From Spirodela intermedia (taxonomy: Eukaryota > Streptophyta > Magnoliopsida > Alismatales > Araceae), in assembly GCA_902729315.2 (NCBI GenBank), contig LR746274.1:620001-684000 (forward strand): a stretch of 64,000 nt of DNA, read 5' to 3'. Of this stretch, positions 11,292-24,723 are shown piece by piece. The translations under genes and the position numbers were made by a program. The stretch's first letter is position 1. Every line of letters begins with the position of its first letter. A model generated the notes under the pieces. The model ran no database searches, was not told the DNA's origin, and saw only the letters and a list, made by a program, of their open reading frames with translations.

Positions 11292-14200
11292 CTAGCTCAA
11301 GTGCCCATGTGGATGCTGCCCCTGCTTAGAGACAGATGAGGAAGAAGAGGATGAAGGAGACTGAATCTCTTCTCTCCCATTCAGAAGATTGGTCCCGTTT
11401 GCACTCTCCAGAGAATTACTCAGAAACGAACCGCTGGTTCCCGGGTAATGAGGAACTGGGGATCCTCCATTAAGCTCGGTGCTCTCGTCTTCAAGGTTTA
11501 CAAGTGATCTCAGCTGCTGACCGAGGGAGGCGATCGTCTTCTGACATTCTGCAAGTTTTCCAGCTGCAACGGCAAGCTCCTTGTCCTGTTGACAGAATAA
11601 CTCTAATCAAAATTGATGATAATTTCGGGAATCATAATCGACGACACCACTCAAATATTTGCTTAGAGAAAATCAATGAGAGAAAACTATTGAACAGAGG
11701 TGAGAATCATAGTTGACGGCATCTGTAAATAGCATGATTTGCCAAGAACAACATGACGGAGTGTAGTCCAGGGGGGCACAAGACGATCCATCGAGTAGAT
11801 TTTTCATAGAATTATAAGGAATCTCGCAGGAACACACTTGGTTCTTTGCGCCTAATTATTAGTGTTCTCCAGAACCAGTAAAGAAAGAAATAAGTTTTGC
11901 AAATATGTTCACCTGCTTAATCTTCAGCTCTCCATTTAAGAGGGTGGCTCTCAGAAGTTCAGCTTCTTGACTCCTTCTAAACAACTCATCCTCAAGATTC
12001 TGACACTTCCAGGCTAACTCTGCCGACAAGACTCTCTCTTCTTCAATCTTCCTCTCTAATCTCTCAATCTTTTCCCGTAGAGCCTGCACTTCAGACCGTG
12101 CAGTCTCAAGCTGAGTTTCCAATAATTTTCTCCCTGTTTCCGCTGAATCTACTGCAGTCTCCGCAACTCGTCTAGAATCATTAGTCAACCGTAGCTCTTT
12201 TTGCAGATCAGCCAGCTTCTCCTCAGCATCTTCGAGCTGTTTGCATGCATCCTCGAGACGGTCCTGGGTTTCAGACAATAATATTTCCACATCTACTTTC
12301 TCAGTTTCTAGCGTTTGAATCTTCTCTTCAAACTGAGAACTCTTTAGACGCAATGCTTCCAGTTCTGCCTTCAATGAGTCACTTACACAGTCAACTATGG
12401 GAGCTTCAACTCGGGGTTCAGTGGAAGGGTGATCACAGGCCGCCTCAGACAAAGCAGCAAGTTTCTCCATCTGAACAAAGTCATCCATGAGGTCAATCTC
12501 TGGGGATGGCACTGAAGGGTTCCGCCCAGCAGCCTTGAAGTGGTCAAGCTCAGCGATCAGAGCTGATGCCCATGAGTCTGAACAACTTGGTTCATTTTCC
12601 AATCCAAGCAGTCGTTCCCCATTATCTGACTGGCTATCAGTAAGAGATTCAACACTAACCGTGGTAATGATTGGCTTGAGATCATTAGATGATTTTTTAC
12701 AGGCCATGGCACGAAGCCTGAGGCACTCTGACTCGAGCTTCGTCACCTTCTTTATGCTCTCTAGATGCTGTTTGCTAGCTGTTTCTGCCGCCTGTGTGCT
12801 CAATTCTCTCTCTAGAGTCCGGATGTTGAGTTCCTCTGATTGAGCAAGAAGTTCAGACCTGAGATATTCATTTTCTTTCTCCACGGCATCAAGCTTCATC
12901 TGAAAGTCATGACTAAATGAGGCAGATACTTCTTTTGCAGCCTCCAGTTGCGCTTCAAGCTCAATGATTCGGTTCTTAAGATCATTTTTTTCAGATTCCC
13001 ATTCATGGCTCTTCTCGACCACGGCATCCAGGAGTCTCTGTTCTTGGTCCTCTCTCGATTGTCGAAGCTCCCGTACACATTCCTTGAGCGCTCCATCAAG
13101 ATGGTTAATTTTATCCTCAAGGGTAGAGTTGTTTTGAAGTGCAGTTTCAAGCTGCTGCTTCAGAGATGCAGCTTCTTTGTCAGCCTTCTCCCATCCTATT
13201 TCGTCCATCCAGAAGGACAATATCAGGAAACTATGCACCATTTATGGAAGAGATATGGCAACTTCCATAATTTTTATGAAATAAAGAAGAAGAAAAAATC
13301 TGCACACTTATCATCAAAAGAACCTTTAAAACTGGCGCACATAACATATTGCGAATATTATAATTGAAGGGAAAAAAAAGAGGGAAAAGGAAGCACCAGA
13401 TAAGAAGATACAGAGAATTCTAACCAGACAAGATGGTACTAAATTTTCCGTGTAATATTCTAACCATGGCCACTATGGTTCACCAATAATGTTTCTCAGA
13501 CACATCAAAGAAACACGATAAGTATGTACCATGTGTTGATGGTGATGCCAAGGCACCTAGTCAAAAATATGGTTTAAATTATTATGAACTGGCATTCTAA
13601 CATGATTTGAGTGGAAACCACGAAACGTAGAATCAGGATTGAATCCCAGATCAGTTGTAGAGACAAGACATATAAAATTAAGTTCGGAAATCAAAGGAAG
13701 AAACATATCTAGGATAAAATCCATAGCACCAACCCCCCTCTCCCCACCCACAGTGATCCTCTCACCTCTTACCTGGGTTGGGAGGGAAGAGGAACCCCTC
13801 CGCCAAATGTAGGTCGATGGTATCTGACAATAGGCTGGAGAAAGATAAAGATTAACTTCCCATTAATTCACAGTCTCTTTTCTTTTATTCCTTTCTACCA
13901 TTTGGCTCTTCCTATAGTAGACGCTAGACCTGAATGGAATGAATGAAATATGACCAGCCTAGTTGAAACTTGTGAGTGGAAATACAGAGCAACATAAAAG
14001 AGCAGCTGTGAGTTCAAGCCATATGGTAAGCATTTCAGGTTTCTGGAAATTTTAAAGCATTAATGCTTTTACATAATGCAATGTGAGACTCATGCATAAG
14101 CTAAAGAGAAGACAAAAGCGCAAGTCAGAGGGCAATGATCGTCACCCAGAGTTTGGATCTCTAATTACATTGTCGCCCACCGATTTTCTCAAGGTGGAAA

Positions 14201-16078
14201 GCAATCAACGATTGAAAAGAAATGAATACCTCAAGCATTGTCAATTTTGAACATCACTCTCAAGCCCCCAGGATACCCTATTCTTGCCTCATAAGACAAT
14301 AGATCAAAGATACATAAATAGAAGAGCTAAAAATGGAAAACCATAAATCTCCCATCATTTCTTTCCTTGAGAAATTGCGTGAGCAACTCCTACCGAATAT
14401 GGTCAAACAAAAAGTACACAGAACCTTTCAGTGATGAAATTCAAACTTGATATTTGCAGTCATTCATCCCATGAAGCACATTGCCACAAGTTAAACACAA
14501 AGATGTCGATCAAATTACCAGAAATCGCCTCTTCCGCAACTTTTGCATGTTGCTTCACCAAATCGTCTTTTGCACGGACTTTCCGGAGTGCAGCTGAGAG
14601 CTTGTCCGTCAGTATCTTTACAGTGTCATCATCCACACAACTTTCAACATGTGAGGAAACTTCAGGAGATTGTGCATCGTCAGGAGAAGTCTTTGAGACC
14701 TCCTGCATCGGCAGCCAAGCAATTAAAAGTTACTACCACGAACCATAGTATTGAAAGGTACCTCTAAATATAACATGTTTTATGTTTCATGTCTCATGTA
14801 CCAGCGACTAGCTTATGACCGTCCTAGATCTCTAACAAAAATTGACAAAGCGGACAAGAACAATTTGAAAAACTATGAGATATGAGGTTCTGTGATCATG
14901 TGATTACAATAAACGTACCCATGGACAAAGTTCAATTCTGTTTCCTGAAGCTTATTAACAAGGCTAGAGGAACAAGAGGAAAAAAACATCAAACACATCA
15001 CCCAGCATCAACCTAGTTAATTCGAAAAAGTTCCTCTGTTGGTTCTATCCACTTTACTTCGTAGTGGGCCCCATCAATCAATAGTCAAAAAAAAAAAAAA
15101 AAGCAGATTGGGAAAACCAAAGACGATGAAACGAAAAAATAAATAAGAAGCCACTTTAATGAAAGACTGATTTTTTTTGCACAAAAATGTTTCTGATCTA
15201 CAACCATTTACCATGATGTTCCTCACTTTTGGTATTGTTTTAGTTGTAACAAAGACAATCAGAAAGTGTTCTTAAATATAATCAAATTGAAGCGTGCTTC
15301 TCGGCTATGGTTTTTTCCTGATAACCTCTTCAAACCCATAGTTCACATGAAGAATGAAAATGGTTTGAATGGGGTATACATTAACGTAGACACAAGCATC
15401 AGGAGCCAACCACCATGCAATGGCCCATGCTTTCCTCAGAGGAAACAGATACAGCAGACGCTAACAGAAGACCAGATCAAAACCAAACTACGATGTGGGG
15501 GGGGGAGCACAGAAGACATATTACGCAATGCCACAGGGTAAAAATTCTAAAAACACAAACAAGCAGCACGTGTAGCCTGCGAGTCAAGAGAGAAACTCCA
15601 TTAGTCGTGCAAAACGATATTAAAAAAAAATCCGCTGACTTAAATTAGACGGGTTTTTTTTTCAATTTGTTTCCGTTCTCTGACAAGTAGACAGCACGCA
15701 GGAATATTTGGGTTCATTTCACATGTTTTGATATCAATGATCGTTTCGATACCAAGATCCGTTGACCCCGCAATAAGAATATGCCAAGAATCAGTCCTAC
15801 TGCACAAGCATATATCTCTGAACGAAATACATGCATTTCCGGAGCATCATTCCATAGAATATAGGGATGCTGCGTACCGGCATTGGAAGACTGAGTTCCA
15901 CTTAGGGAAACAACAAAAAAAAATTGTGCGACGGGCCACATTACTGGAGGAGAGCGGCGGAACAGACCTGATCATCCGAGCACCTCTCGGACTGGGATGA
16001 AGCCGATCCAGAGCTTTCCGTCTCGCCGGGAATCTTTTCTGAAGACTTGCGCCTCCACAGCCAGCTGCGGCGGTCCAT
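11292..16078 (-). CDS. Filament-like plant protein (FPP family)
   Basis: Four coding exons on the minus strand, 16078-15968, 14702-14519, 13195-11913 and 11585-11292, sum to 1872 nt (623 aa), close to the 600-odd residues of Arabidopsis FPP3-like proteins. The N-terminus [15 protein letters not shown] is the FPP signature. The rest is almost all long coiled coil, with a Ser-rich, Gly/His-tipped C-terminus ([10 protein letters not shown]). FPPs are plant-specific long coiled-coil proteins known as binding partners of the WPP-domain protein MAF1 at the nuclear envelope, with roles linked to the cytoskeleton and secondary wall patterning. The two large introns (1.3 kb each) hold no recognisable gene. 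The splice phases 0, 1 and 0 agree across all junctions. Which paralogue this is cannot be decided by eye. Confidence 0.92.
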
Positions 16079-18370
16079 TTCTCGATCTCTACCATCAAAC
16101 GAACCACCGCTCCATCCTCACGCGAACAACGCCCTCATTTTCCTCAGATAATCATCGGCACATTTTGAAAGAGTTTAAGACCCTTCCGAGGACAACCGAC
16201 CGGGCAAAGGGAGGGGGAAGAAGGGGATAAGCTGATTCACAACCTATAAACCCATTTTTTCAAAACCCTTTCCTTCTTGAGCAAGCGCAGGAATAGGGCG
16301 GAGAAGCCCTCGCCGCATAAAATAAAAAAATACTAAAATAGAAACAAGATGACCCCTCCGAACTCTCCACTCGATGGAATCCCCCAAGAACCTAAGATCA
16401 AATCCAGACGCAACAGAGGGAATTCATCAGGAAGAGCACTTGCAGTCGGAAGAGTGAGGAAGAAGTCAATGGATTCTCGCACAAATCAAAAACCTAAAAC
16501 GAAAACCTGACATCGGAGTTGAATCTAAGCAAGGTGGAATGTCAGAAGAAACATGCAAGATAGGATGACGGTGATGCTGACAAGGAGAGAGTGTGCTAGC
16601 AGATATCACGAGCCTTCGCTCTCGCCTACCTCAGAGATTGGCGCATTCGACCATCCTCGACGAAAATATCGTCCCACTCCTAGAGCAAGGAGGGACGCTT
16701 TTCGGCTTTTCGGCTTTTCTGATACTTAGTCCGCGGTAGCCCCCATTCTTTTTCAAAACCTAGCCGCCTCATTCCCGCCCCCTACAGAGAGAGAGAGAGA
16801 GAGAGCGAGAGGGAGAGTCGGCGTGTGTTTCTCTCTCCTCTCTCCTCGCTCCTCCCCCGTCTGAGATCCGGAGTCAGCGACGTGAGAGAGCGTGCCCATG
16901 TGGCCACCATATGAGCTAGTTTCCAATAAAGCTCCTATTAGATATATCATTTCATCTTATACCTCAAATAAAATAAGTGTTAACGACTAATCCCTTGAAA
17001 AAGATTGCCAAAGAGCCACATTCTGCACTCACTGAATTAATAGTTCATCCCCGGAATAAATTATGTGGATAATCATAATATAAAAATGCACGAAGGGTCT
17101 ATTTAAAAAAATTCGTGGGCAATCGGAAGTGACGCTGCCGTGGCACCGACTCAAATTCCCCTGGGTCCTTTCCCACGTGACAAGCGAAGACCGATCACTT
17201 TTTCTGGCCACGTGTCACATCACTTGCTGATGAAGCAGTGGCCTTTTCTAGAACTGGACCTGAATGAAATGGGCCCAATAAGGCCAATAAAGACCACTGT
17301 GGCCCAGATTTCTGAACCAGCCCGGCCCATTTTGAGTAGACCCGACCTCACCTGAGGCAATTGAGCTCTGAGCCGTTGGATTCGATTCTCGATGGAAATC
17401 TCCCCCAAGCAGATTCCAGCTAAAGTGAGGCTGACTTGGCGGTCACGAGCTCTGAGTGGTTTGGGATTGGTCGCTGGGATTTCTGATCCTCAGAATCTCA
17501 TCGGATTCGGATCTGAAGCCTGGTATCTTTTTGACACGTGTCTAGTTCGGCAACGCAAAATTTACCTTCGACACCAATCTTTATCAAGTATTTTTTTATG
17601 CCGATTGAAATATTAAATGATATACAAGTCCTCCGTTATTAAACCCATCCCCCATCACATGAGGATCTATCGCGATCGAGTTTAAATTCGTTTCTCCCAC
17701 GGTAATCTGAATACTTTTTCCTTTTATGAGGGCCTTTCGTAAAAATTTCAGACGATTCCAGAACACCAGGTACGGACTTTCAACCATGTGTCTCCAAGAG
17801 AACGAATGAAGACTAAGAAGGTGACTTTATTCTTTAACAGGACTTATTTACGCAGATACCTTTCTGAGTTAAATATAGAAATTATACGTATTTCGAACCT
17901 TTTTGTTGACAGAGAAAAATATCAAATATAAATTTTCCATTAGAAATAATAAATTAATCCTTATTCTGATATTTAATGAGTATTTATCAAAGTATCTTCG
18001 CATACTTTCGTATGTTTACAGAGTATACTGAGAAACTGTCATTTTAATTAAATTAGGGGTATATATGTAAACGCAAGGATTTCTGGCGGTCCTGCTTCTG
18101 GTTGGTGGGCTGGGGGCAGTAAGAACGGCGTCACTGTGTGGCCGCGAGAAGACGATCAAGCAGAGGCCCTAAACCGGGCAGAAGCGACCGTCTCCACTCA
18201 AGTTTACATGGAAACGTGGTCTCTTCACCGCCGACCGCGTCTGCCGTGCCCTATCCACAGATTCCCGCCATGATAAGAACCCTGATGAAGGCTCCGAGCT
18301 CCACACGTCCGCTCGTCTCGCCGGAGAAGAAGAGGAAGAAGAGAAGAGAGAAAAGGAGAGGAAGAAGGCC
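16079..18370. promoter_or_regulatory. Divergent intergenic region FPP / PsbS
   Basis: This 2.3 kb separates the FPP start (minus) from the PsbS start (plus). The FPP leader probably includes a 5'-UTR and may hold a leader intron up to about 16750, where a CT-rich stretch lies on the coding strand (16787-16806). Three CACGTG hexamers lie at 17174-17179, 17209-17214 and 17535-17540, and TGGGCC/GGCCCA motifs cluster at 17270-17340. A TATATAT element at 18060-18066 may serve PsbS. No coding frame with family support is present. Confidence 0.6.
17174..17214. promoter_or_regulatory. Paired G-boxes (CACGTG)
   Basis: Two palindromic CACGTG hexamers 35 bp apart, each in an ACGTG[A/T] context; a third copy sits at 17535-17540. 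G-boxes bind bZIP (HY5, ABF) and bHLH (PIF) factors in light and ABA signalling. Placement upstream of the light-related PsbS gene is suggestive, but binding is inferred. Confidence 0.5.
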
Positions 18371-19442
18371 ATGGCGCAGTCTATGCTCATGTCCAGCCTC
18401 GGAGGCCGCCGTCTGGGGGAGCCGTTGACGCCGGCTCAGTCCCTCATTCGCCGGTTGCGGCCGGGGTCGGAGTCCTTGGTCCTGCTCTGCCCGCCGGCGC
18501 TCCGGCGCGGGACCCTCCCTTCCCCTTCCTACGCTCCGACGCTCGCCATCTTCAAGCCGAAGACCAAGGCGGCGCCCAAGAAGGTCGGTCTCTCTTCTTG
18601 ATTCCCCTGGAATGGCGATCCTCCGTGAGGGCCTCTCTCTCAAGGTCCTTCTCTGTAAATGTTGCAGGTGGAGAAGCCCAACCCAAAGCCGAAGGTTGAG
18701 GACGGAATCTTCGGGACATCGGGCGGCATCGGCTTCACCAAGGCCAACGAGCTCTTCGTCGGTCGTGTTGCCATGATTGGCTTCGCCGTGAGTCCCTTAC
18801 CTCTTCTTCTTCCGTCAATGTACCTTCGAGGATAGCAATGAATTAGGGTTTTTACGAGGCGGCGTGGTTGTAGGCGTCCCTTCTCGGGGAAGGAATCACG
18901 GGGAAGGGGATTCTCTCCCAGTTGAATCTGGAGACCGGTATCCCCATCTACGAGGCAGAGCCACTGCTCCTCTTCTTCATCCTCTTCACCCTCCTCGGCG
19001 CCATCGGAGCTCTGGGAGACCGAGGGCGCTTCGTCGACGACCCCCCCACCGGGCTCGAGAAGGCCGTCATCCCCCCCGGCAAGGGCATCAGATCCGCCCT
19101 GGGTCTTAAAGAAGGAGGTAAGCGCCATTTCAGACTACCTTGTGCTCCTCCTCAGCGCCGGATTCTGATCCTCTGCTATTGATCCAATCCTTCTGCGAAG
19201 GCCCTCTGTTCGGATTCACGAAGGCGAATGAGCTCTTCGTGGGAAGGCTGGCGCAGCTCGGGATCGCCTTCTCCATCATCGGGGAGATCATCACCGGAAA
19301 GGGAGCTCTGGCGCAGCTGAACATCGAGACCGGGGTGCCGATCAGCGACATCGAACCGCTGGTCCTGTTGAACGTTGCCTTCTTCTTCGTCGCCGCCCTC
19401 AACCCCGGCACCGGCAAGTTCCTCACCGATGAGGAAGAGTGA
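18371..19442 (+). CDS. PSBS: Photosystem II 22 kDa protein PsbS, chloroplastic
   Basis: PsbS is the thylakoid pH sensor that triggers energy-dependent quenching (qE) of excess light. Four exons, 18371-18583, 18668-18787, 18874-19117 and 19201-19442, give 272 aa. The first 65-70 residues are a Ser/Arg/Pro-rich transit peptide ending near APKK. The mature part shows the internal duplication of the family: GFTKANELFVGR occurs twice (exons 2 and 4), each followed by GEGITGKG/GEIITGKG and by NLETGIPI/NIETGVPI. These lie in the four-helix chlorophyll a/b-binding-like fold. The acidic residues of the lumenal segments after each repeat (YEAEP, SDIEP) are where the proton-sensing glutamates lie. The four-exon structure and DEEE end are typical. 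The start was chosen because it opens a plastid transit peptide. Confidence 0.97.
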
Positions 19443-20896
<1,454 letters not shown>

Positions 20897-23786
20897 ATGG
20901 AGAAGTACGAGGTGGTGAGGGAGCTAGGATCTGGAAATTTTGGAGTGGCAAGATTAATGCGGAACAAGGAAACCAAGGAGATGGTTGCCATGAAATACCT
21001 CGAGAGGGGATACAAGGTTTGCCTGATCTTCCCTCGAATAGATATGACTGAACGTTAAAACTTCGCCAAATCGTTTCTCATTTGAGTCGCCAGACTCATA
21101 ACCTCTTTCACGCTTCCTCTGCAGATTGACGAGAAGGTGGCTAGGGAAATCATCAACCACAGGTCTCTGCGGCATCCCAACATCATCCGGTTTAAGGAGG
21201 TATGGACGTTACTAGAGACCTGGGGAATTATCTCCTTATTGCGATAATTGCGATAATCTCTTTGTCGCTGCTTCCTGCTTCTCGTCCAGGTCGTCCTTAC
21301 CCCCACACATTTGGGCATAGTGATGGAGTACGCGGCCGGCGGGGAGCTCTTCGAGCGCATCTGCACTGCGGGGCGTTTCAGCGAGGACGAGGTGCCTACC
21401 CTATCCCGTTCGTTTTAATTCTTCAATTTTCCCGGATTAAGGTTCCGATTCCAGAAGGTAAATGCTTCGTTTTCATGAAATCTCCAGGCAAGATATTTCT
21501 TCCAGCAGCTCATCTGCGGAGTCAGCTACTGTCACCACTTGGTAGGTGACAAGGAAACCAGAGAACGATTCTCCTCGGTTCTTTCTACATGCTCTACCCT
21601 CTTTTCCGTCTTTCCCTCCCTTTCAGCAAATCTGCCACCGGGACCTGAAACTGGAGAACACGCTACTCGATGGAAGCCCGGCTCCCCGCCTCAAGATCTG
21701 TGACTTCGGCTACTCCAAGGTCCAGGAGTAAACGATATGCTTCATTTCTCTTCGACCATTTTGCTCATCCTTCTCCTCTAATGCCATCGACAGTCATCTC
21801 TGCTACACTCGCGGCCTAAGTCGACAGTTGGGACCCCCGCCTATATCGCGCCGGAGGTTCTTTCCCGCCGGGAGTACGATGGGAAGGTCGTAATCCTTTC
21901 ATTCTCCCCCTACCTTATCTGCATTTCCTTTTACATTACAGCAATCGTTTCTCGGAATCCATGGAACGTCTTGGTGGTGGTGGTGGTGGTAGTTGATGGA
22001 CGGATTGGGGCAGCGTGAGGGGTGACCTGGTGTCGGCCTTCTGTGGAGTCTTATGCATCGGCAGCATCCTACAGATGCCGTCCTCCTAGTTGTCCCTTTC
22101 AGTGGTCTAAAGGCGAGGTAGTCTTCTCACGGCTTGTGTGGTAGAGGTCATCTCGACTCCTGGAAGGGACGAGGGGGACTAGCTTTACTCTTTTTGGAGG
22201 GTTCCTGCAATTTTTGCCCGGCAGATTCTCCAGAGAGTTCTCCTTCAATAACCCGTTGACCTTGTTGGCACAATGGGAAATTGGCAACTACATCTTGGAC
22301 TGGTGGGTTCCTTATCCTTATCTTATCTCTCTGTAGCCTGGCTGGCGCCATAAGCTTGAGCGGATGAGTGCAGGAATTGGAGAGAAATCTGGGGATTTAA
22401 AGCGGGTAGCTGGGGATGAATTGGCTTCCTGGAAAAAAAATATATATATGACCAGCCGAGTTTGTCTGGTGGGTGTTAACGAGCTAGTTTATCTCATCCT
22501 TCCCCAGCCCACAGCCGTTATTGGGCTTTGACTTGGACCCGTACATTAGTCAAAGCCCAGGAGCACACCCACTGTCCCCCTAGATTCTATCCTTCTGGGC
22601 AGATATTTTCTAATAAAAAAAGCCAGATAAAGATCTGGCAAAAACGTTGAGCAGGAAGGACAGAGATTTTGAGTCTGTTTTATTTTTGCATCCATCAAGT
22701 CCAGATTTTCGAGAGAAATCAATGAAGAACATGTTGAATTTTTGGTCTATGTCGCACGATCTGAATGCCCCCCCTCCCTTGCTAATGTGGGCAAATACTG
22801 AAGATAGATAGCTACTTCACCCTGGATCTTCCTTCCATTAATCAATTCTCCTTTGTTCTTTTGTTTCCCCTTCTTCTTTCTGGGTGGCTGGCTGTTGCGA
22901 TGGCTCCATGAGAGAGCAGCTTGCAGATGTGTGGTCGTGTGGGGTGACCCTCTACGTCATGTTAGTCGGTGCCTACCCCTTTGAAGACCCAGCAGATCCT
23001 AAGAACTTCAGGAAGACTATCAACGTATGCACCCGGGATCCTCGTTCATCTTCTTTCCTTTAATGGCAATATCCTGCTTATCTCACCTGATGATAATAAC
23101 CTCCTCGATTCTGCAGAGAATCATGTCAGTCCAGTACCGGATACCAGACTATGTTCACATCTCCAAAGACTGCCGGGATCTGCTGCAGCGGATCTTCGTG
23201 GCCAACCCTACCAAGGTATGCAAACCGCCATCCAGAAAGATTTGATGTTCATGGGTTCGTTGCTTCAATTCATTTCCATGCAACTCCCTCCCTCTTTCGA
23301 TATCGAGCATTTGAGCGCCCCCTATCCTGCGACGTTGAGGGGTTGACTCTCTTTGGGAAGTCAACTCATCATCTCCATCTTCCCTGATAATAATTTCTGT
23401 GAATGATATATAATATGTTGCAGAGGATAACGATCAGAGAGATAAGGACCCACCCCTGGTTCTTGAAGAACCTGCCGAGGGAGCTCACGGAGGCGGCGCA
23501 GGCGCTGTACTACCAGAGGAACAACAGCGGCGCCCCCGTCTACTCCCTTCAGAGCGTTGACGACATCATGAAGATCGTTGCAGAGGCCAGGACGCCGGCC
23601 CCTGTGGCGAGGTCGATCTCGGGCTTCAGCCTCGCCGCCGAGGACGACGAGGACGACGAGGAGGCTTCCGAGCAGAGACAACCACCCGGTGGCAAGAAAG
23701 AAGAAGAGGAAGAAGAAGAAGAAGATGATGAGTATGATAAGACGGTGAAGCAGGTCCACGCCAGCGGGGAGTTCCACCTCGTCTAG
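20897..23786 (+). CDS. SNF1-related protein kinase 2 (subclass I SnRK2)
   Basis: SnRK2 kinases are plant Ser/Thr kinases activated by osmotic stress. Nine exons (20897-21016, 21125-21199, 21290-21391, 21488-21541, 21627-21719, 21794-21886, 22920-23024, 23117-23215, 23424-23786) give 367 aa with consistent phases. Visible motifs are the glycine loop GSGNFG, the ATP lysine in VAMKY, catalytic [11 protein letters not shown], and the activation loop [21 protein letters not shown]. The C-terminus has the SnRK2 box ([11 protein letters not shown]), then a very acidic tail ending in [14 protein letters not shown]. That tail is typical of SnRK2.4/2.10-like subclass I kinases, which are not ABA-activated and respond to salt and hyperosmotic stress. 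The start at 20897 gives the family MEKYE opening, although the frame is open 27 bases further up. Intron 6 is about 1 kb and holds no gene. Confidence 0.95.
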
Positions 23787-24479
23787 AGAAGAAGAGAAGA
23801 AGAGAGAGAAAGCGAAGGATGCATATATTTGTGTCTTGTGGTTTTTTTTCCCGAGTTATTTTGTAAAAAAAATTAAATATTTGTGGCCGGCCGGATGAAG
23901 TGGTATGAATCTGATTGACTTTGACCTCGCCCGGAACTTGGGGAGGGCAAAAGCACGTGTTTCAGCACGTGAATGACTGTAGGTGGGCCCCTACTTGGAC
24001 TTGACTTTCGCTGTGCAGTGGCCATGTGGATGAGGTGGCGCAGTGGACGGCGGCTTTATGTCGTTTCCTACGTGCTGGAACGGGCTCGAATCGGCTTCCG
24101 TGTTAATCCAACCCGGTCCGACTCGGTGGGCGCTACTCACTTGTTTCTCCCGAGTTCGGACTCAACAGTAGAGCACAGCTATACTCGGAGTCGCTCGTTG
24201 ACCATGGATCTCCCGCCGACCTGACCTCCTTCCACACCTTGCGGGTGGTCGGAGGCTGCTGACGTCATTTTTCTATGTTGAACGATGGAAGCATTTTAAA
24301 CGTGGCAACTGATGGCCGCCGTCCTCCCCCCATCACCCCCGTTATAAACCCGCCATGGCTCTGAAATGGGCCATAGAGAGGTAGAAAGAGAGAGAGAGGG
24401 AGAGAGGAGAGGAGAAAGAGAGAGAGAGAGATAGAGGAAGGGAGAAAGAGGGAAAGAGAGAGAGCGAGAGAAAGGAAGG

Positions 24480-24516
<37 letters not shown>

Positions 24517-24520
24517 GAAG
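23787..24520 (+). promoter_or_regulatory. Promoter and leader of the VOC gene
   Basis: SnRK2 3' flank followed by the VOC gene promoter. Two CACGTG hexamers lie at 23954-23959 and 23966-23971. A TATAAA box lies at 24343-24348, about 175 bp before the start codon, and the leader after it is almost pure GA repeat (24376-24515). Confidence 0.6.
24376..24515 (+). repeat. GA-rich 5' leader repeat
   Basis: About 140 bp of interrupted and then pure GA repeat ending a few bases before the VOC start codon, so it probably forms most of the 5'-UTR. Such tracts are bound by BASIC PENTACYSTEINE GAGA-factors in plants; that use here is inferred. Confidence 0.9.
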
Positions 24521-24690
24521 ATGGGTAGGGAAATTAGAGAGGAAGAGCCGGCCAGAATGCCGACCATGGTCCTGAACCATGTCTCCTTCGTGGTGCAGTC
24601 CGTGAGCCGCTCAGTCAGCTTCTACGAGGGAGTCCTCGGCTTCACCTCCATCAAGAGGCCCTCCTCATTCCTCTTCAAAGGCGCCTGGTA

Positions 24691-24723
<33 letters not shown>

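Noticed and set aside
18251-19128. Minus-strand frames opposite PsbS
   Set aside because: Antisense shadows caused by the high GC content of PsbS exons.
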